Positions 19,708 through 32,300 are shown, counted from the first letter of the stretch. The stretch: 64,000 nt of DNA from Dugong dugon (GCA_030035585.1 CM057465.1:4067501-4131500); one strand, 5' to 3'. Notes: a model not told the origin generated them from the sequence alone. Made by a program: numbers and translations.

Positions 19708-20540
19708 TTTGAGTGGTATCCATCACAGCTGCATTATCCTGGGGTTAGCAGTGCTCTCCTCGGAGCAACACTGAGTTCATGTACTTGGCAGCATCTCTGT
19801 AAACCCTCGCAGCGTATAGATTCCACCCTGAGCTCAGCCTGGGGAGGCCATCAGGCACCTGGCTCTAGAGAGACAACTGGCCAGAGCCTGGCTTCATTCT
19901 AGGCCACTCCATCTCCACAGGATGAAAGGGAGTCTGCTGTCTGTTTTCTATGCTATAAATTTAAGGTTCGAGGACCAGGTATCAGGCTCAATCCTGGAAC
20001 TCCAGAAGCAGAAGAGAGTTCTGAGACTGTGAGCCCCTGTAGGGTGCAGGGACCATGAGGATGCACTTGCTATCAGGCCCAGAAGGTGCAGGACTAAAGG
20101 ACAGGGCCTGCCCTTGAGAAGCTCAAGGTCACCTCCAGGAGGCAAGCATGGGAGCCCACAGGTGCCACCAGCATTTGGGATGCGCTGGTGAAAGAAGGCG
20201 CAGACTACAGCAGGGACACATAACAGGGGAAGGTCGGCTCGCCCTAGGAGGGAAAAAAGGCTTCAAGGAGGCCTCCCAGGCCCACACCTGTAGACATGCA
20301 AAGGGTCCAAAGGGGCCAGGGGTGGGCAAAGCTTACCTAAGATGTTCCAGTCTACAGCACTGAGCCACCCCATACGATCCCCAAAGGCAGCACCATCTTG
20401 GTGGCCCTCAGAACTTTACATGGGGTACCTGCCCAGAGTTATTGAATGAGTAAGGGGAGGAACGGAACGCAATGGATGCTGAGCCAGTGGTGATTCTCTG
20501 GGTCCTCTCTCTGGCTGTGATCCATGTCTGGAATGTTCCT
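19708..20540. other. No gene seen; unique sequence
   Basis: No recognised exon or repeat. Confidence 0.45.
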
Positions 20541-20544
20541 GGGG

Positions 20545-21215
20545 TGACTGATATTCTGTGTCCACTTGTCTGGGCCATGGTGCCCAAGTGTTGGGTCAAA
20601 CACTAGTCTAGAGGTTGCTGTGAAGGGATTCTGTAGATGTGGTTACCATTTATAATCAGTTGACTGTAAGTAATGTAGATCACACTCCAGAATGTGGGTG
20701 GGACTCATCCAATCAGTTGAAGGCCTTCAGAGTAAAACCTGAGGTTTCCCAAAGGAGAAGCAATTCTGCTCAAGTCTGTAACAGAGACATCCTGCGAGAG
20801 TTTCCAGCCTGCTGCCTGGCCTGTGGATTTTGGACTTGCAGCCCCATCGTCATGTAAGCTAATTTCTTAAAATCAGTCAATCTCTCTCTTGATATCTATC
20901 TACAGATGGAGATGCTAGAGATAGAGATGAGTCCCTGGGTGGCGCAAACGTTTAAGCACTCATCTACTAGCCAAAAGGTTGGTGATTCAAACCCACCCAG
21001 AGGCACCTCAGAAGTCAAGCCTGGTATCTACTTCTATAACGTCCCAGCCTTGAAAACCCTATAAAACAGTTCTACTCTTCACACATGGGGTTACCATGAG
21101 TCGGAATCTATTCGACGGCAATTAACAACAATTAACAACATAGATATAGATAATAGAGACAGAGAAATACAGACATCCCACTGGTTCTGCTTTTCTGGAG
21201 AACCCTGACTAACAA
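20545..21215 (+). mobile_element. LTR-like element (TGGGCCATGG type), split by an AfroSINE
   Basis: Plus-strand element with GTCTGGGCCATGGTGCCCAA near its 5' end, CCAATCAGTTGAAGGCCTTC, GATTTTGGACTTGCAGCC and a 3' end TTCTGGAGAACCCTGACTAA. This is the same family as the minus-strand solo LTR at 14891-15380. Interrupted by an AfroSINE at 20933-21128. Confidence 0.7.
20933..21128 (+). mobile_element. AfroSINE nested in an LTR
   Basis: Plus-strand copy: GAGTCCCTGGGTGGCGCAAA head, GGTTGGTGATTCAAACCC B box, ATGAGTCGGAATCTATTCGA tail followed by ACAACAATTAACAAC. Its tail is the same as the RTE 3' end. Confidence 0.9.
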
Positions 21216-21660
21216 CTCCTTTTTAGGAGACAATTGGCCAGGGCTCCAAGGGCCTCCTTGCCCATATGGCTCTATTGAACATTTGTTCCCTTCAGGTAAC
21301 AGCCTTTTCACCACCTCTGCGGGTTCAGCATCACAAAATGGTGCATTTTGTCTGACGGTCAATTAGGTGTAAATGTTCCTAATTGCATTACTTTCATTCT
21401 GATATGAATCAGGGCCCAATGACTCCTAATGGAGGAGGCTCTGAATTACTTAGGCAAGGCTTTAATTTCCATCGGAAATCCGATTACTCATGTTCATTTT
21501 CCTTTGGATTAATTTGGAATTTTAATTTCAATAGGAAGATTCATCAAAGACAATTTCTGTTCAATACAAATCAGTCTGATTGTTCCCCATAATTCCCATA
21601 ATTAGCAAGGTGCCTCTCGTGCTTTCTACACATTAGCCAAGGCTGGTGGAATTCTCTAGC
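21216..21660. other. Candidate conserved noncoding block (21370-21660)
   Basis: Repeat-free, AT-rich and rich in homeodomain-type words (CCTAATTGCATTAC, GGATTAATTTGG, CCATAATTAGC). Several sub-blocks look like vertebrate ultraconserved-type enhancers in texture. No coding frame. Conservation cannot be tested here. Confidence 0.3.
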
Positions 21661-24285
21661 AGTGTTCAGGGGACAAGCACTTGCCTTTCATTTCGTTGTC
21701 AAGTGCATGACAGACCCCTCTGCAGGACGGGACCACTCACTGCAGTTAGTGGCCCCATTAGTGTATGGGGCCAATGACTGAATCAATGAATCATCATTCC
21801 TTCCCAATAGTTTTGAAAGAATAAGTCACCTCTCTGGCCCCTGTGCTGTCCTGACTAGCCATCAATTGCCCTGGGCTGTGAACTTTCTAGAAGAAGCTTT
21901 ACCTCCTCTCATCTGTATCCACAGGCCCAAGCACTGAGTCGGTCACAGAGGTGCCCAGCAGACATCTGGTGTGTCTGGTTGTTGATAGGTAAATCGTTCT
22001 TCAGCTTGGACCCAGTGGAAAAACGAAGTGCATTTCTTCCCAATATGCTAGTCTCCCATCGCATGTTTGGGTGGTATCTGTGGGCAATCTGGAACCCTAG
22101 TACTCCTGCGTGGGGATAACATGGATCCAGCACAACGGCATCATCATGTCCACCTCTGGCCAGCTAGTAGAGCCTGTGCCTTGTCATCCTGCTCCTTGCC
22201 TACTCCACGTACACACCTGGTGCACCTGCGTGTCCCGTATACACACTTGACGACTTCGGCAGACCCTCCACGTGCCCACTCTCCTGGCACCTGTAACTTG
22301 TAGTGCCTACTGTCTCCTCAGGAGAGCAAGGAGAGCGTCTTCTTCAAATATGTAAGCCCAGAGTGTGGAACAGGACTTGGCATCCACTAGGGGCTCAGTG
22401 AATGCTCTGGAATGAATGAATCCATCTTTGTATTTTCTCCCTTTGTATTCTAGCTAGATGCTCCCCAAAGGTACACTTCTACAAAGGAAACAATTCAAAT
22501 CCCTGACCTGTTAAGACTTGAGATGACTTACCAGAGCAGTGCCACTGTTCAAACCAGACTCCCTTGCCAGAAGGTTCTACCAGAGCCAACAAATGAGAGG
22601 TTCTCATGCAGGGTATAGGGAATGAGAAGTGGGAGAAGAGTCATCCCCCATGGAAGCTGCATGTGCAACATCAAAGGCAACTGGGGCAAGTTCACCCTGG
22701 CTCTCTGGGTGTTCCTGGTATTCACACATGGGTGCTGCAAAGATTCCGGGGGCGAGCTCCCTGCCAGCCTCACCTTTCCTGGATTCCCAAAAGTAATCTT
22801 CCTGATCTTCACTCCCCCTTCTTCTGTAGGGTCGTGCAAGGCTGAAACTCCCTGTACTAAGGCACCTTCTTCCTCTCTAGACAGCAGGAGCAGTGTCAAG
22901 GCATAGCAGCACCTCCCAGCCCCCCTTCCCAGCCCAATGCCCCCAGGCAGCAGGGAGAATGAAAGCTGTCCCCATCAGCCTGACGGTCCCTGCCTTTGCT
23001 GTTGTGGTTGCTGACCCCCCGCCCCCACCTTCACTCACACAGCCCTCACTCCACCTTCTTCCCTGATACAGCCCATTTCATTCATTCATTCATTCAAAGA
23101 AAAGGCGTTAAGTGATTGTGATGTGCCCAAGCCCTGGCCCCGACTGAGATCCTCACCTCTCCTCACCCACCTCCATGTCTACCCTGCCCCTGAAGGCTGC
23201 TGTCCACACAGCTCTTTAAGACAGTGGATATCTTCCAGCTTAGCCAAAACCATCTATTGACTTCCCATTGGGCTCAGAGTAAATGCCAGATGCCCCACCC
23301 TGTGCTAGGAATCATCAGTTAATAAGCAGGCAAGTCCCTGAATCCATGGAGCCTCAAAGTGAGAGAGGAAAGACATAGCCATAGAGTGGTAGAGAAACAT
23401 GTGGACAGCCTATCTCAGAAGGAAATTAACCAGGGTGGTGGTTTGCTTTGGACCAGGCACCAGAGAAGTCCTCACCCAAGAGGTGCCACTTTACAGAGAC
23501 TCAAACAGCAAGAAGGACCCAGTCGCAAGAATACATGTGGGAGGAAGGGCCAGGCAGAGTGGACAGCAAGTGCACAGGGCCTGCGGCGGTAGTTGCCTAC
23601 CCCGTCAGAGGAAGGTAAAGAGGCCACGGGGCCGAGACAAAGGCAGAGGAAGAGGAAGCAGGAGACAAGATCAGAGCTTTGAGCAGGGACCCCAGGAGCC
23701 TGTGGCCTAGAGTGGGGAGTCAGGGGTTTACTCCGAGTCCAGTGGGAAGTCAGTAGATGGTTTCAGCTAGGCTGGAACAGATCCACTGTCTTAAAGAGCA
23801 GTGTAGACAGTAGCCTGCAGGGGCAGGGTGGATATGGAGGTGGGTGAGGAGAGATGAGGGTCTCAGTCTGGGTCAGGTCAATGGAGGGGGTGTGAGGGTC
23901 TGGAACTGAGCCAGCTTGTGGAGGAGGTGCCATCAGCCCTAGCTAGTAGGTTAGATGTGAGTGTGAGAAACAGGCAGAACAAGACTAACTCCAAGATTTA
24001 TCTTCCAATACTGAGTGGAAAAGACCAAGAGGGGAAGAGGTTTTGTTTGGGGAGGTGGGGGCCATGCAGAGCGTATATTCATCAGGAGAGGCTGGAGCTG
24101 GTGCAGAAGTAGACAACCCAATATGGCAGTGGTCCAACGTGACAAAGACTGCTTTCTTGGTCCACAAACTGGGCCACGCTTCACCATCCTGCAGTGATGC
24201 CTCTGGGGCCCAAGGCCTATGAGACCTGCAGTACAGAGGGGTGGGTGGGGGAGGCACACTGGCTGTTAACAGCCTTCCCCAGAAA
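21661..24285. other. No gene seen; mostly unique, with one short L2 3' relic
   Basis: Long repeat-poor interval. GGACTTGGCATCCACTAGGG ... CTCAGTGAATGCTCTGGAAT followed by GAATGAATCC (about 22368-22425) looks like the 3' end of an L2 on the plus strand. The rest (CT-rich near 23000, GA-rich 23590-24080) shows no exon I would defend. Confidence 0.4.
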
Positions 24286-24960
24286 TGACTTGGGTGGCGG
24301 TGGACTCATGACTCATTGTGGTGTAAGGAAATTTAACTTTACCTAAAGTAATGTGGTCTTGTCCTTGTTTCCTGAGAAGAAAACTCTAAACCTATGGAAT
24401 TTCCTGAAGGCTTGTGCTAATAAGTGGGGCTAGCCTGATCAGAAAGACCACCTGGTAGTCCATAACAATGACCCTCAAGAGGCGTGATTTAACTTATCAT
24501 GCATATGCAATGAGGCCTCAATCATGGCGACACAATGATGGAGGCCAATAAAGACTGTAAACATGGATGCTCGGAGGGCTGAAAGATATCCATGCATCTG
24601 AGAGGGCAGTGTATCCTTTGGGACATGGAAACTTCACATTAGGAACCCTCCCAGGCCTCACCCATGCATCTCTTCCTTATGCTGACCCTAATTAGTATCC
24701 TTTGCTATAAGAAATCTGTAATTCTAAGTACTTTCTGTGAGTTCTGTGAATTATTCTCGTGAATTATTGAACCCAAAGGAGTAGTGGGAGCCAGTAGGTG
24801 AATGTAAGGGAGCCCAGGGGACCCCTGAGCTTGTGGCTGGAACCCTGAAAGGGTAGTGGGAAAACCCTGGATTTGCCACCAGCAGGTCAGAAGCAAGTGT
24901 GTCATGTGGACTTGTGAGTTTGTGGCTGGGGTCTGCCTATTTGGCAATCTGAAGGACAGT
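24286..24960 (+). mobile_element. Probable solo LTR of an older endogenous retrovirus
   Basis: Has LTR-like order: GATGGAGGCCAATAAAGAC, GCTGACCCTAATTAGTATCC, TTCTCGTGAATTATTGAACC, GGGGACCCCTGAGCTTG, GTCATGTGGACTTGTG. No coding sequence. Family not identified; boundaries approximate. Confidence 0.45.
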
Positions 24961-25472
24961 GACCTTTCAAAATGTGAGCTCTGACCCAGCTCCAGGTGGC
25001 TAGGGGAAGAGAAAGGGAGTGCTGCATGGGATGACTGGTGTCAGAGATGACTGAAAAGTGGGAAAGTGGGGATTCGATTAATCTCCACATTTGGGGGTTG
25101 GCTTTATGTTGATTGACTCTTACCCACAAACCCAACATTAACTGCAGGGGAGGCTGGGAACCCGGGGTGGAACCTGAGCTCACCACGCCTGTCCTACGAG
25201 AGTACACAAGTGGTGGGTATGCAGAGGACAGGGGAGGGCTGGAGCTGTGCTCTGGGGCTGCCGGATGGGACCAGCTTGGCGGCAGTATAGAGAGACTCAC
25301 AGCCTGAGCCCAGGCCGCCAATGCTCAGAGCTGGGGGATGAGCAGGAACCAGCAAAAGAACACAGTCAAGGGGGTCAGAGGAGAGCCAGGAGCGAGTAGC
25401 ATCAGGGAGGCAGGAAAGACACCCTTCCTGGTCAGGGGACTCTCGGTGATGTACCCCTTTGAATGTCTCCCT
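24961..25472. other. No gene seen; unique sequence
   Basis: GC-rich with open frames (24902-25321 minus) but no domain. Confidence 0.45.
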
Positions 25473-25735
25473 CATGACCTCAGGGCCTCAAAGGCATCAT
25501 GGCCTTGAGCCCTGTACTTGTGAAAGTGACCTTGTTTGGGGAAATAGGGTTTTTCCTTTGCAGATGTAATCAGTTACTTTAATGAGATCATGCTGGAGTA
25601 GGTTGGTCCTTATCCTATATAACTGGCATCTTTCAAAGAGAAGAGGACAGCCATGGGGAGACAGAGTCACACATGGGGGAAGTCATCACGTGAAGATGCA
25701 TCTATAAGCAACAAAGGAGCTCCTAGGAGAGAGGA
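25473..25735 (+). mobile_element. MaLR-like LTR fragment
   Basis: Plus-strand text parallel to 1223 and 16562: GTGACCTTGTTTGGGGAAAT, GCTGGAGTAGGTTGGTCCTT, TTTCAAAGAGAAGAGGACAG, ATCACGTGAAGATGCATC. Only one copy of the block that is quadrupled at 16622. Confidence 0.65.
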
Positions 25736-26470
25736 GAGAGGCACGGAATGTCCTCGTATGTCGCTGTCTGTTAATGCTGGCACTCGATGCCTCCATGACT
25801 TGACTCTTGGCTTTCTCAAGACCACAGTGCTCAGAAGAGAGAGTGACAATGTGGAGGTCATGTGAGAAGCCCAGGGTTGACCTTCTATCTCTCTGTGTGA
25901 CCTTGAACATCACCTCATCTCCCTAATCTGCACAGGAGCCCTCCTCCTGCCTCAGGAGTGGCCAAAGCCTTTGCTGACTAGGAAACCCTCTGCAAACATG
26001 AGCTGTGTTCTATTTCTTCCCTGGGTGCCTAGAAAGACTCCATAGAATACTTATGAGAAATAAATTAGGTTTTTATCTGTCCCACAATAGGTGAACAAAG
26101 TGTAATTCAATTTCCTAACTTTCAACCAGGTGTTTTGAGTGAAAGAAATGATAAATTCCCTTTGAGTTCCTTCATTATTCTTGAAACATTTGAACAAAAT
26201 CCTTTACAGTTATAGAGCGATGCTCAGCACAAAACATTTCCCCAGCATTAATTAGATAGGTCTGAAAGATACGCCCTGACTGGACAGTCTGTGTATCTCC
26301 AGGACAGACCCACACACAAGATGGCGGCAAGCTCAGATGCTGGCCCAGGCTCAGAGCCAGCCAACACCCTAGGGTGGGGTCTTCCCAATAAGTGAGGTGA
26401 GGTGAGATGTGTCCTGACTTGAGAGACACGAGGTCCTGCAGGAAGGAAGATGTCATGGCGACCTTCTTAG
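25736..26470. other. Unique sequence; possible conserved block at 26085-26265
   Basis: 26085-26265 is repeat-free, AT-rich with CATTAATTAGATAGG and GTGTAATTCAATTTCC. No exon seen. Confidence 0.3.
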
Positions 26471-26471
26471 T

Positions 26472-27292
26472 GTCCCAGGGTTGACGAAGCAAAATACCAC
26501 AAAGTGTTGTTGTTAGTTGCCATCAAGTTGGCTCTGACCAATGTCAATCCCACGTATAACAGAACAAAATGCTGCTCAGTCCTGCACCATCTTCTTGATC
26601 ATTGGAGTGCTCGAGTCCATGGTTTTGACCACTGTGTATTTTGAGTGCCTTCCAACCTAGGGGCTCATCTTCCAGCACTAGATTGGACAGTGTTCTTTTG
26701 AGACCCATAAGAGTTTCATTGGCTTATTTTCAGAACTAGATCATCAACCCTTTCTTCCTAGCCTGTCTTCAGATGGAAGCTCTGCTGAAAACCTGTCCAT
26801 CATGGGTGATTCTGCTGGTATTTGAAATACCAGTGGTATAGCTTCTAGTATCACAGCAACGCATGGCCACCGCAGTAAGACAAACCAACAGACAGGTGGT
26901 GAGGAGGACTTTGAAAAACAAAAATTTATTCCCATAGTTCTGGAGACTACACATCCACATCAGGATCTAGGCTGTGTTGATTCCTTTGAAAGAGGAGCTG
27001 TTCTGTGCCTCTCTCCTAGCTACCAACGATCCTTGGCGTTCCTTTGCTGCTTATAGACACGTCTTCACGTGGTGACTTCCCCTGTGTGTGACTCTCTCTC
27101 TGTGTCTGTGCTCCTCTCTTTGAAAGACACTGGTCACTTAGGACTAGGACCCACCCTACTCCAGTATGACTTCATTAGCCTAACTGAGCACATCTGCCAA
27201 GAAAAACCCTGTTTCCCCAGACAAGATCACATTCACAGGTACAGGGGGCAGGACTTGAACATATCTTTCTGGAGGACTGTTCAGTCCACTAC
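26472..27292 (-). mobile_element. MaLR-like LTR split by an RTE-derived SINE
   Basis: The minus-strand LTR begins GACGAAGCAAAATACCACAA (26472-26506), is interrupted, then resumes at 26895 with GAGGAGGACTTTGAAAAACA ... AAATTTATTCCCATAGTTCT and ends with GATCACATTCACAGGTACAG near 27292. The host text on both sides joins naturally as LTR once the insert is removed. Confidence 0.7.
26507..26894 (-). mobile_element. Internally deleted RTE (RTE 5'UTR joined to RTE 3' end)
   Basis: On the minus strand: RTE 5'UTR (CACCTGTCTGTTGGTTTGTC, GTTGCTGTGATACTAGAAGC, ACAGGCTAGGAAGAAAG), then TTGGAAGGCACTCAAAATAC, where it jumps to the RTE 3' end (CATGGACTCGAGCACTCC ... CAACTAACAACAAC). The plus-strand copy at 59372-59795 has the same jump. 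About 390 bp, non-coding. Confidence 0.8.
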
Positions 27293-28355
27293 TGTGACCT
27301 TGGGCTTCCATGACGATGCACAGACATCAGGGTCAGAGGGGCTATGGGCTGACCTCCTAAGAGATTGTCTGAGCACAGTCCAGGTGCATTAGAGTGGGAC
27401 GGACCTTTTGAGGGCTTTCAGGCCCAGCTTAAACACTTGTGTGTCAGGTGGGGCTTGGATTTCCCCAGAGAGGGGAGGATGAGACTCAAGGACCCTTAGC
27501 AGGAGAGTGGCAGAGAGACAGTGGGGCCTTGTGTCCTGGCCGCAGCTGACATCCTTCCTGTCGCCGGCTGTCCACCAGCCTCAGAGCAGAAATGGTGATT
27601 CAGCCCTCCATCAGGGGCAGACACTACGTGCCAAGGGGCCCCAGACCCAGATCTTCCTCAAGACCCCCTAGGCCCCATTTACTGCATGTCCTAGAGAAAG
27701 GAGAGTAGACCTGGGGCAAAGCAGGTCTAGTCTCACCCCTGGGCCAGCTGCTCCATCTACCTGGAGCTTCAGTTTCCCTACGTGCAAAAGCAAAAGTTCA
27801 CAAGGCTCCTCTGGTCACACAGTAGGCACACAGCAGCATCTGCAGCCTGTCATCCACCCCTCCTGCCTAATTAGAATTCAAACAGAACCACCCAGAGAAA
27901 ATCTCAGGAAAATCGCTGGCTCCATCATCGCCTTCGATGGGATAATTTAGAGCAATTTTGCCGAGCGAGCAGAACAATCTGAGGAGACCAGCGGAGGGTG
28001 GGCGGTGAAGAAACTTCTTTTAAAAAATTGCTCAGGCAAATGGTGTGTGCCATAGCAGTATGACTTATTTGTGGTTCGATGTTCCCAGATGGCCATTTTT
28101 CATTTGTGGAAGGGAGGAGAGAGTTGGCGAGAGCCCAGGGACCTCGCCAAGCATTTTCACGATTGATTTTTTGGAACTCTTTGACTAATGGGGCCATTTG
28201 GCACTGGGTTCATGAGGGATCCCGCAGAATCTCAAATCAGGTGTTGAAATGTGAGGTGTGCCCTGAAACATGGATTCCCATGTTCCTGGGTGGGTGGGGA
28301 AGAAGTGTCCAAATATATGTCTTCTCTGAGATAGAGATAGCCTCTCAATGCAAGT
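27293..28355. other. Unique interval with a MIR relic and a possible conserved block
   Basis: 27735-27810 looks like a MIR (CTGGAGCTTCAGTTTCCCTA). 27850-28245 is repeat-free with CCTAATTAGAATTC, GGATAATTTAGAG and several retained CpGs. It reads like a conserved noncoding block. No coding frame is convincing. Confidence 0.3.
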
Positions 28356-28545
28356 GGTTATTGTTGGATGCCGTCAATTCTGACTCATGGAGACCCCATG
28401 TGACTGAGTAGAACTGACCCATAGGGTTTTCGAGGCTGCAGTCTTCACCAGATCTTTCTCCCTCAGAGCCGATGGGTGGATTTGAACCAACAATCTTTTG
28501 GTTAGCAGCTGAGCATCTAACTGTTTGTGCCACCAGAGCTCCTTT
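28356..28545 (-). mobile_element. AfroSINE, long form
   Basis: Minus-strand copy: GTTATTGTTGGATGCCGTCA, GAACTGACCCATAGGGTTTT, CAATCTTTTGGTTAGCAGC head. Confidence 0.9.
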
Positions 28546-29111
28546 AAATGTCGTTAGTACATCTCATTTTAAAACCAGTGGATAACACCTAGTAACATTT
28601 TAGAAATGTCTTATGCATGTAAAAATAAAAATAAGTGATGATGTTACAGTCCTAACACACATTGTCCTGAAGTAATCCTGTATACTTATACAGCAAGGCA
28701 TGGCTTTGTCCTGGCTGGTCACAGTCCCCCTGGCTAGTGGATGCTCAGGGATGACGGATATTGACCCTTTGGGAGGCTGAAGAGCCAGGGAACCAGAGCT
28801 CTGAAGATGAGGGAAGAACCAGGGAGGAAAGTGAGCAGGTGGGTGGTGAGAGGCAGAGGAGGGTCTGCTGACCTCAGGGGCAGGGCTTGGGAGCGGAGTT
28901 GTATTTCAGGCTACAGACCTCAAGTCAGCCCCAGAGGATGTTCCTCACAGTCAAGGTGACCCCAGAAGGAATCGAGCTGTCCTGAGCAAGAGTGAGCCCT
29001 GGTTCCTGGAAAGACTACAGTAGTCCTGGTGTGAGTTTGACATGGGAGTCACAACAGGAACGGGGCCAGTGCTCTCTGTGCACAGGTCTCAGTGACTCAT
29101 CTCAACAAGCA
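28546..29111. other. No gene seen; unique sequence
   Basis: No recognised exon or repeat. Confidence 0.5.
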
Positions 29112-29326
29112 CTTTCAACCAAAACCAAACCAGTTGCCATTGAGTCAACTCAGACTCCTAGCGACCCATTGTGTTAGAGTAGAACCGTGCTCTATAGGGT
29201 TTTCAGTGGCTGATTTTTTGGAATTAGATTGCTGGGTCTTTCTTCTGAGGAACCTCTGGGCAGACTTGAACCTCTAGCCATTCAGTTAGCAGCTAAGCAT
29301 GTTCACTGTTTGCACCACCAAGGGAA
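29112..29326 (-). mobile_element. AfroSINE, long variant
   Basis: Minus-strand copy: ACCAAACCAGTTGCCATTGA, GTAGAACCGTGCTCTATAGG, head ending TTGCACCACCAAGGGA. It abuts the 3' tail of the long RTE. Confidence 0.88.
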
Positions 29327-29331
29327 TCATT

Positions 29332-32300
29332 GCTGTTGTCAGGTGCAGTCGAATCAGTTACAACTCATAGTGACCTTAAGTACAAAAGAATGAAACACTG
29401 CCTGGCCCTGCACCATCCTCACAATCTTTGTTATGCTTCACCCATTGTTGCAGCCACTGTGTCAATTCATCTGGTTGAGGGTCTGCCCCTTTTTTGTTGA
29501 CCTTCTACTTTACCAAGTATGATGTCCTTCTCTGGAGACTGGTCCCTCCTGATAACATGTCCAAAGTTTGTGAGAATTATTCTTGCCATTCTTACTTCTA
29601 AGGAGCATTCTGGCTGTACTTCTTCTGAGACAGATTTGTTCGTTTTTCTGGCAGTCCCTGTTATATTCAACATTCTTCGCCAACACCATGATTCAAAGGT
29701 GTCAATTCTTCTTCGGTCTTGCATATTCATTGTCCAGCTTTCCCATACTTATGAAGAGATTGAAAATACCATGGCTTGGGTCAGGTGCACCTTAGTCCTC
29801 AGAGTGACATCTTTGCTTTTTAACACTTTAAAGAGGTCTTTTGCAGCAGATTTACCCAATGCAATATATCATTTGATTTCTTGACTGCTGCTTCCTTGGG
29901 TGATGATTGTGAATCAAAGTAAAATGAAATCCTTGACAACTTCAATTTTTTCTCTGTTATTATGATGTTGCTTATTGGTCCAGTTGTGAGGATTTTTGTC
30001 TTCCTTATGCTGAGTGCAATCCATACTGAAGGTTGTGGTCTTTGATCTTCATCAGTAAGTGCTTCAAGTCCTCTTCACTTTCAGCAAGGAAGGCGATGTC
30101 ATCTGCATATCACAGGTTGTTAATGAGTATTTCTCCAATCCTGATGCAGCGTTCTTCTTCATAAAGTTCAGCTTCTCTCATTATTTGCTCAGCATAAAGA
30201 TTGAATAAGTATGGTGAAAGGATACAACCCTGACTCACACCTTTCCTGACTTTAAACCACACAGAATCCCCTTGTTCTGTTTGAATTACTGCCTAAGATC
30301 TATATATACAGGTTCTTCATGAACACAATTAAGTGTTCTGAAATTCTCATTCTTTGCAATGTTATCCATAATTTGTCACGATCCACACAAATTCTTTTGC
30401 ATAGTCAATAAAACACAGATAAACATCTTTCTGGTATTCTCTCCTTTCAGCCAAGATCCATCTGACATCAGCAATGATATCCCTCCTTCCACATCCTCTT
30501 CTGAATCCTGCTTGAATTTCTGGCAGTTCCCTGTTGAAGTACTTCTGCAACTGCTTTTGAAAGATCTTCAGCAGAATTTTACTTGTGTGTGACATTAATG
30601 ATATTGTTAGATAATTTTCACATTCTGTTACATCATCTTTCTTTGGTTTTTTATTTAATATATTTTCTTTTTTTATTGTACTTTAGATGAAAGTTTACAG
30701 AACAAATAGATTCTCATTAAACAGTTAGTACACATATTGTTTTATTACAATGGTTAACAATCCCACGACATATCAACACTGTCCCTTCTCAACATTGGGT
30801 TCCCTATTGCCAGCTTTCCTGTCCCCTCCTTCCTTCTAGTCCTTGTCCCTGGACTGTTGTGTCTCATTAATCTCGTTTTGTTTTATGGGGCTGTCTAATC
30901 TTTGGCTGAACGATGATCCTTGGAAGTGACTTCATTACTGAGATAAAGGGTGTCTGGGGGCACCTTTCTTTGGAATAGACTTAAATATGGATCTATTCCA
31001 GTCTGTTGGCCAGGTAGCTGTCTTCCAAATTTCTTGGCATAGATGAGTGAGCACATCCAGTGTTGCCTCCGTTTGTTGAAACATCTCAACTGGTATTCCA
31101 TCAGTTCCTGGAGCCTTGTTTCTCGCCAATGCCTTCAGTGCAGCTTGGACTTCTTCCTTCAGTGACATCAGTTCTTGATCATATGCTACCTCCTGAAATG
31201 GTTGAATGTTGAACAATTCTTTTTAGTACAGTGACTCTGTATTCCTTCCATCTGCTTTTGATGCTTCCTGAGTTGTTCAATATTTTGCCCATAGAATTCT
31301 TCAAAATGCAACTCTAGGCTTGAAGTTTTTCTTCAGTTCTCTCAGCTGGAGAAATGTCAAGAGTGTTCTTACCTTTCGGTTTTCTAACTCTAGGTCCTTA
31401 CACATTTCATTATAATACTTTACTTTGTCTTCTCAGGCTGCCCTTTGAAATCTTCAGTTCAGCTCTTTTACTTCCTCATTTCTTCCGTTAACTTTAGCTA
31501 CTCTAAATTCAAGAGCAAGTTTCAGAGTCTCTTCTGACATCCATTTTGGCCTTTTCTTTCTTTCGTGTCTTTTTAATGACCTTTTGCTTTCTTCATTATG
31601 AAATCCTTGATGTCATCCCACAGTTCTTCTAGTTTTCAGTCATCAGTGTTCAATGGGTCAAATCTATTTTTGAGATGGTCTCCAAATTCAGGTGGAATAT
31701 ACTCAAGATCATATTTTGGGTCTCATGGACTTGTTTTAATTTTCTTCAGCTTCAACTTCATATGAGTAATTAATGGTGTGTTCTGCAGTCGGCCCCTGGC
31801 CTTGTTCTGGCTGATGATCTTGAGCTTTTCCTTTGTCTCTTTCCATTGTCTTTTTCCACAGATGGAGTTGATTTAATTGGTGTTTTCCATCTGGTGAGAT
31901 CCACGTGTGTAGTCACCATTTGTGTTGCTGAAAACAGATATTTGTGATGAGTATGTCCTTGGTTGGTTTTGCCAAATTCTGTCATGAGATTTCTATCACC
32001 AAGGCCATATTTTCCAACTACAGATCCTTCTTTTTTTCCATTTTTTGCATTCCAATCACTAGTAAATATCAGTGCATCTTGACTGCATGTTTGATCGATT
32101 TCAGACTGCTGAATTTGGTAAAAATCTTCAATTTCCTCATCTTTGGCATTAGTGGTTGGTGCATAAATTTGAATAATATTAACTGGTCTTCCTTGTAGGT
32201 GTATGGATATTATCCTATCACTGACAGTGTAGTACTTCAGAATAGATCTTGAAATGTTCTTTTTGACGATGAATGCAATGACATTCTCTTCAAGTTGTCA

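Noticed and set aside
23359-24259. Overlapping GA/CT-rich open frames that might be exons
   Set aside because: No domain, no convincing splice sites at frame boundaries, and base composition explains the openness.
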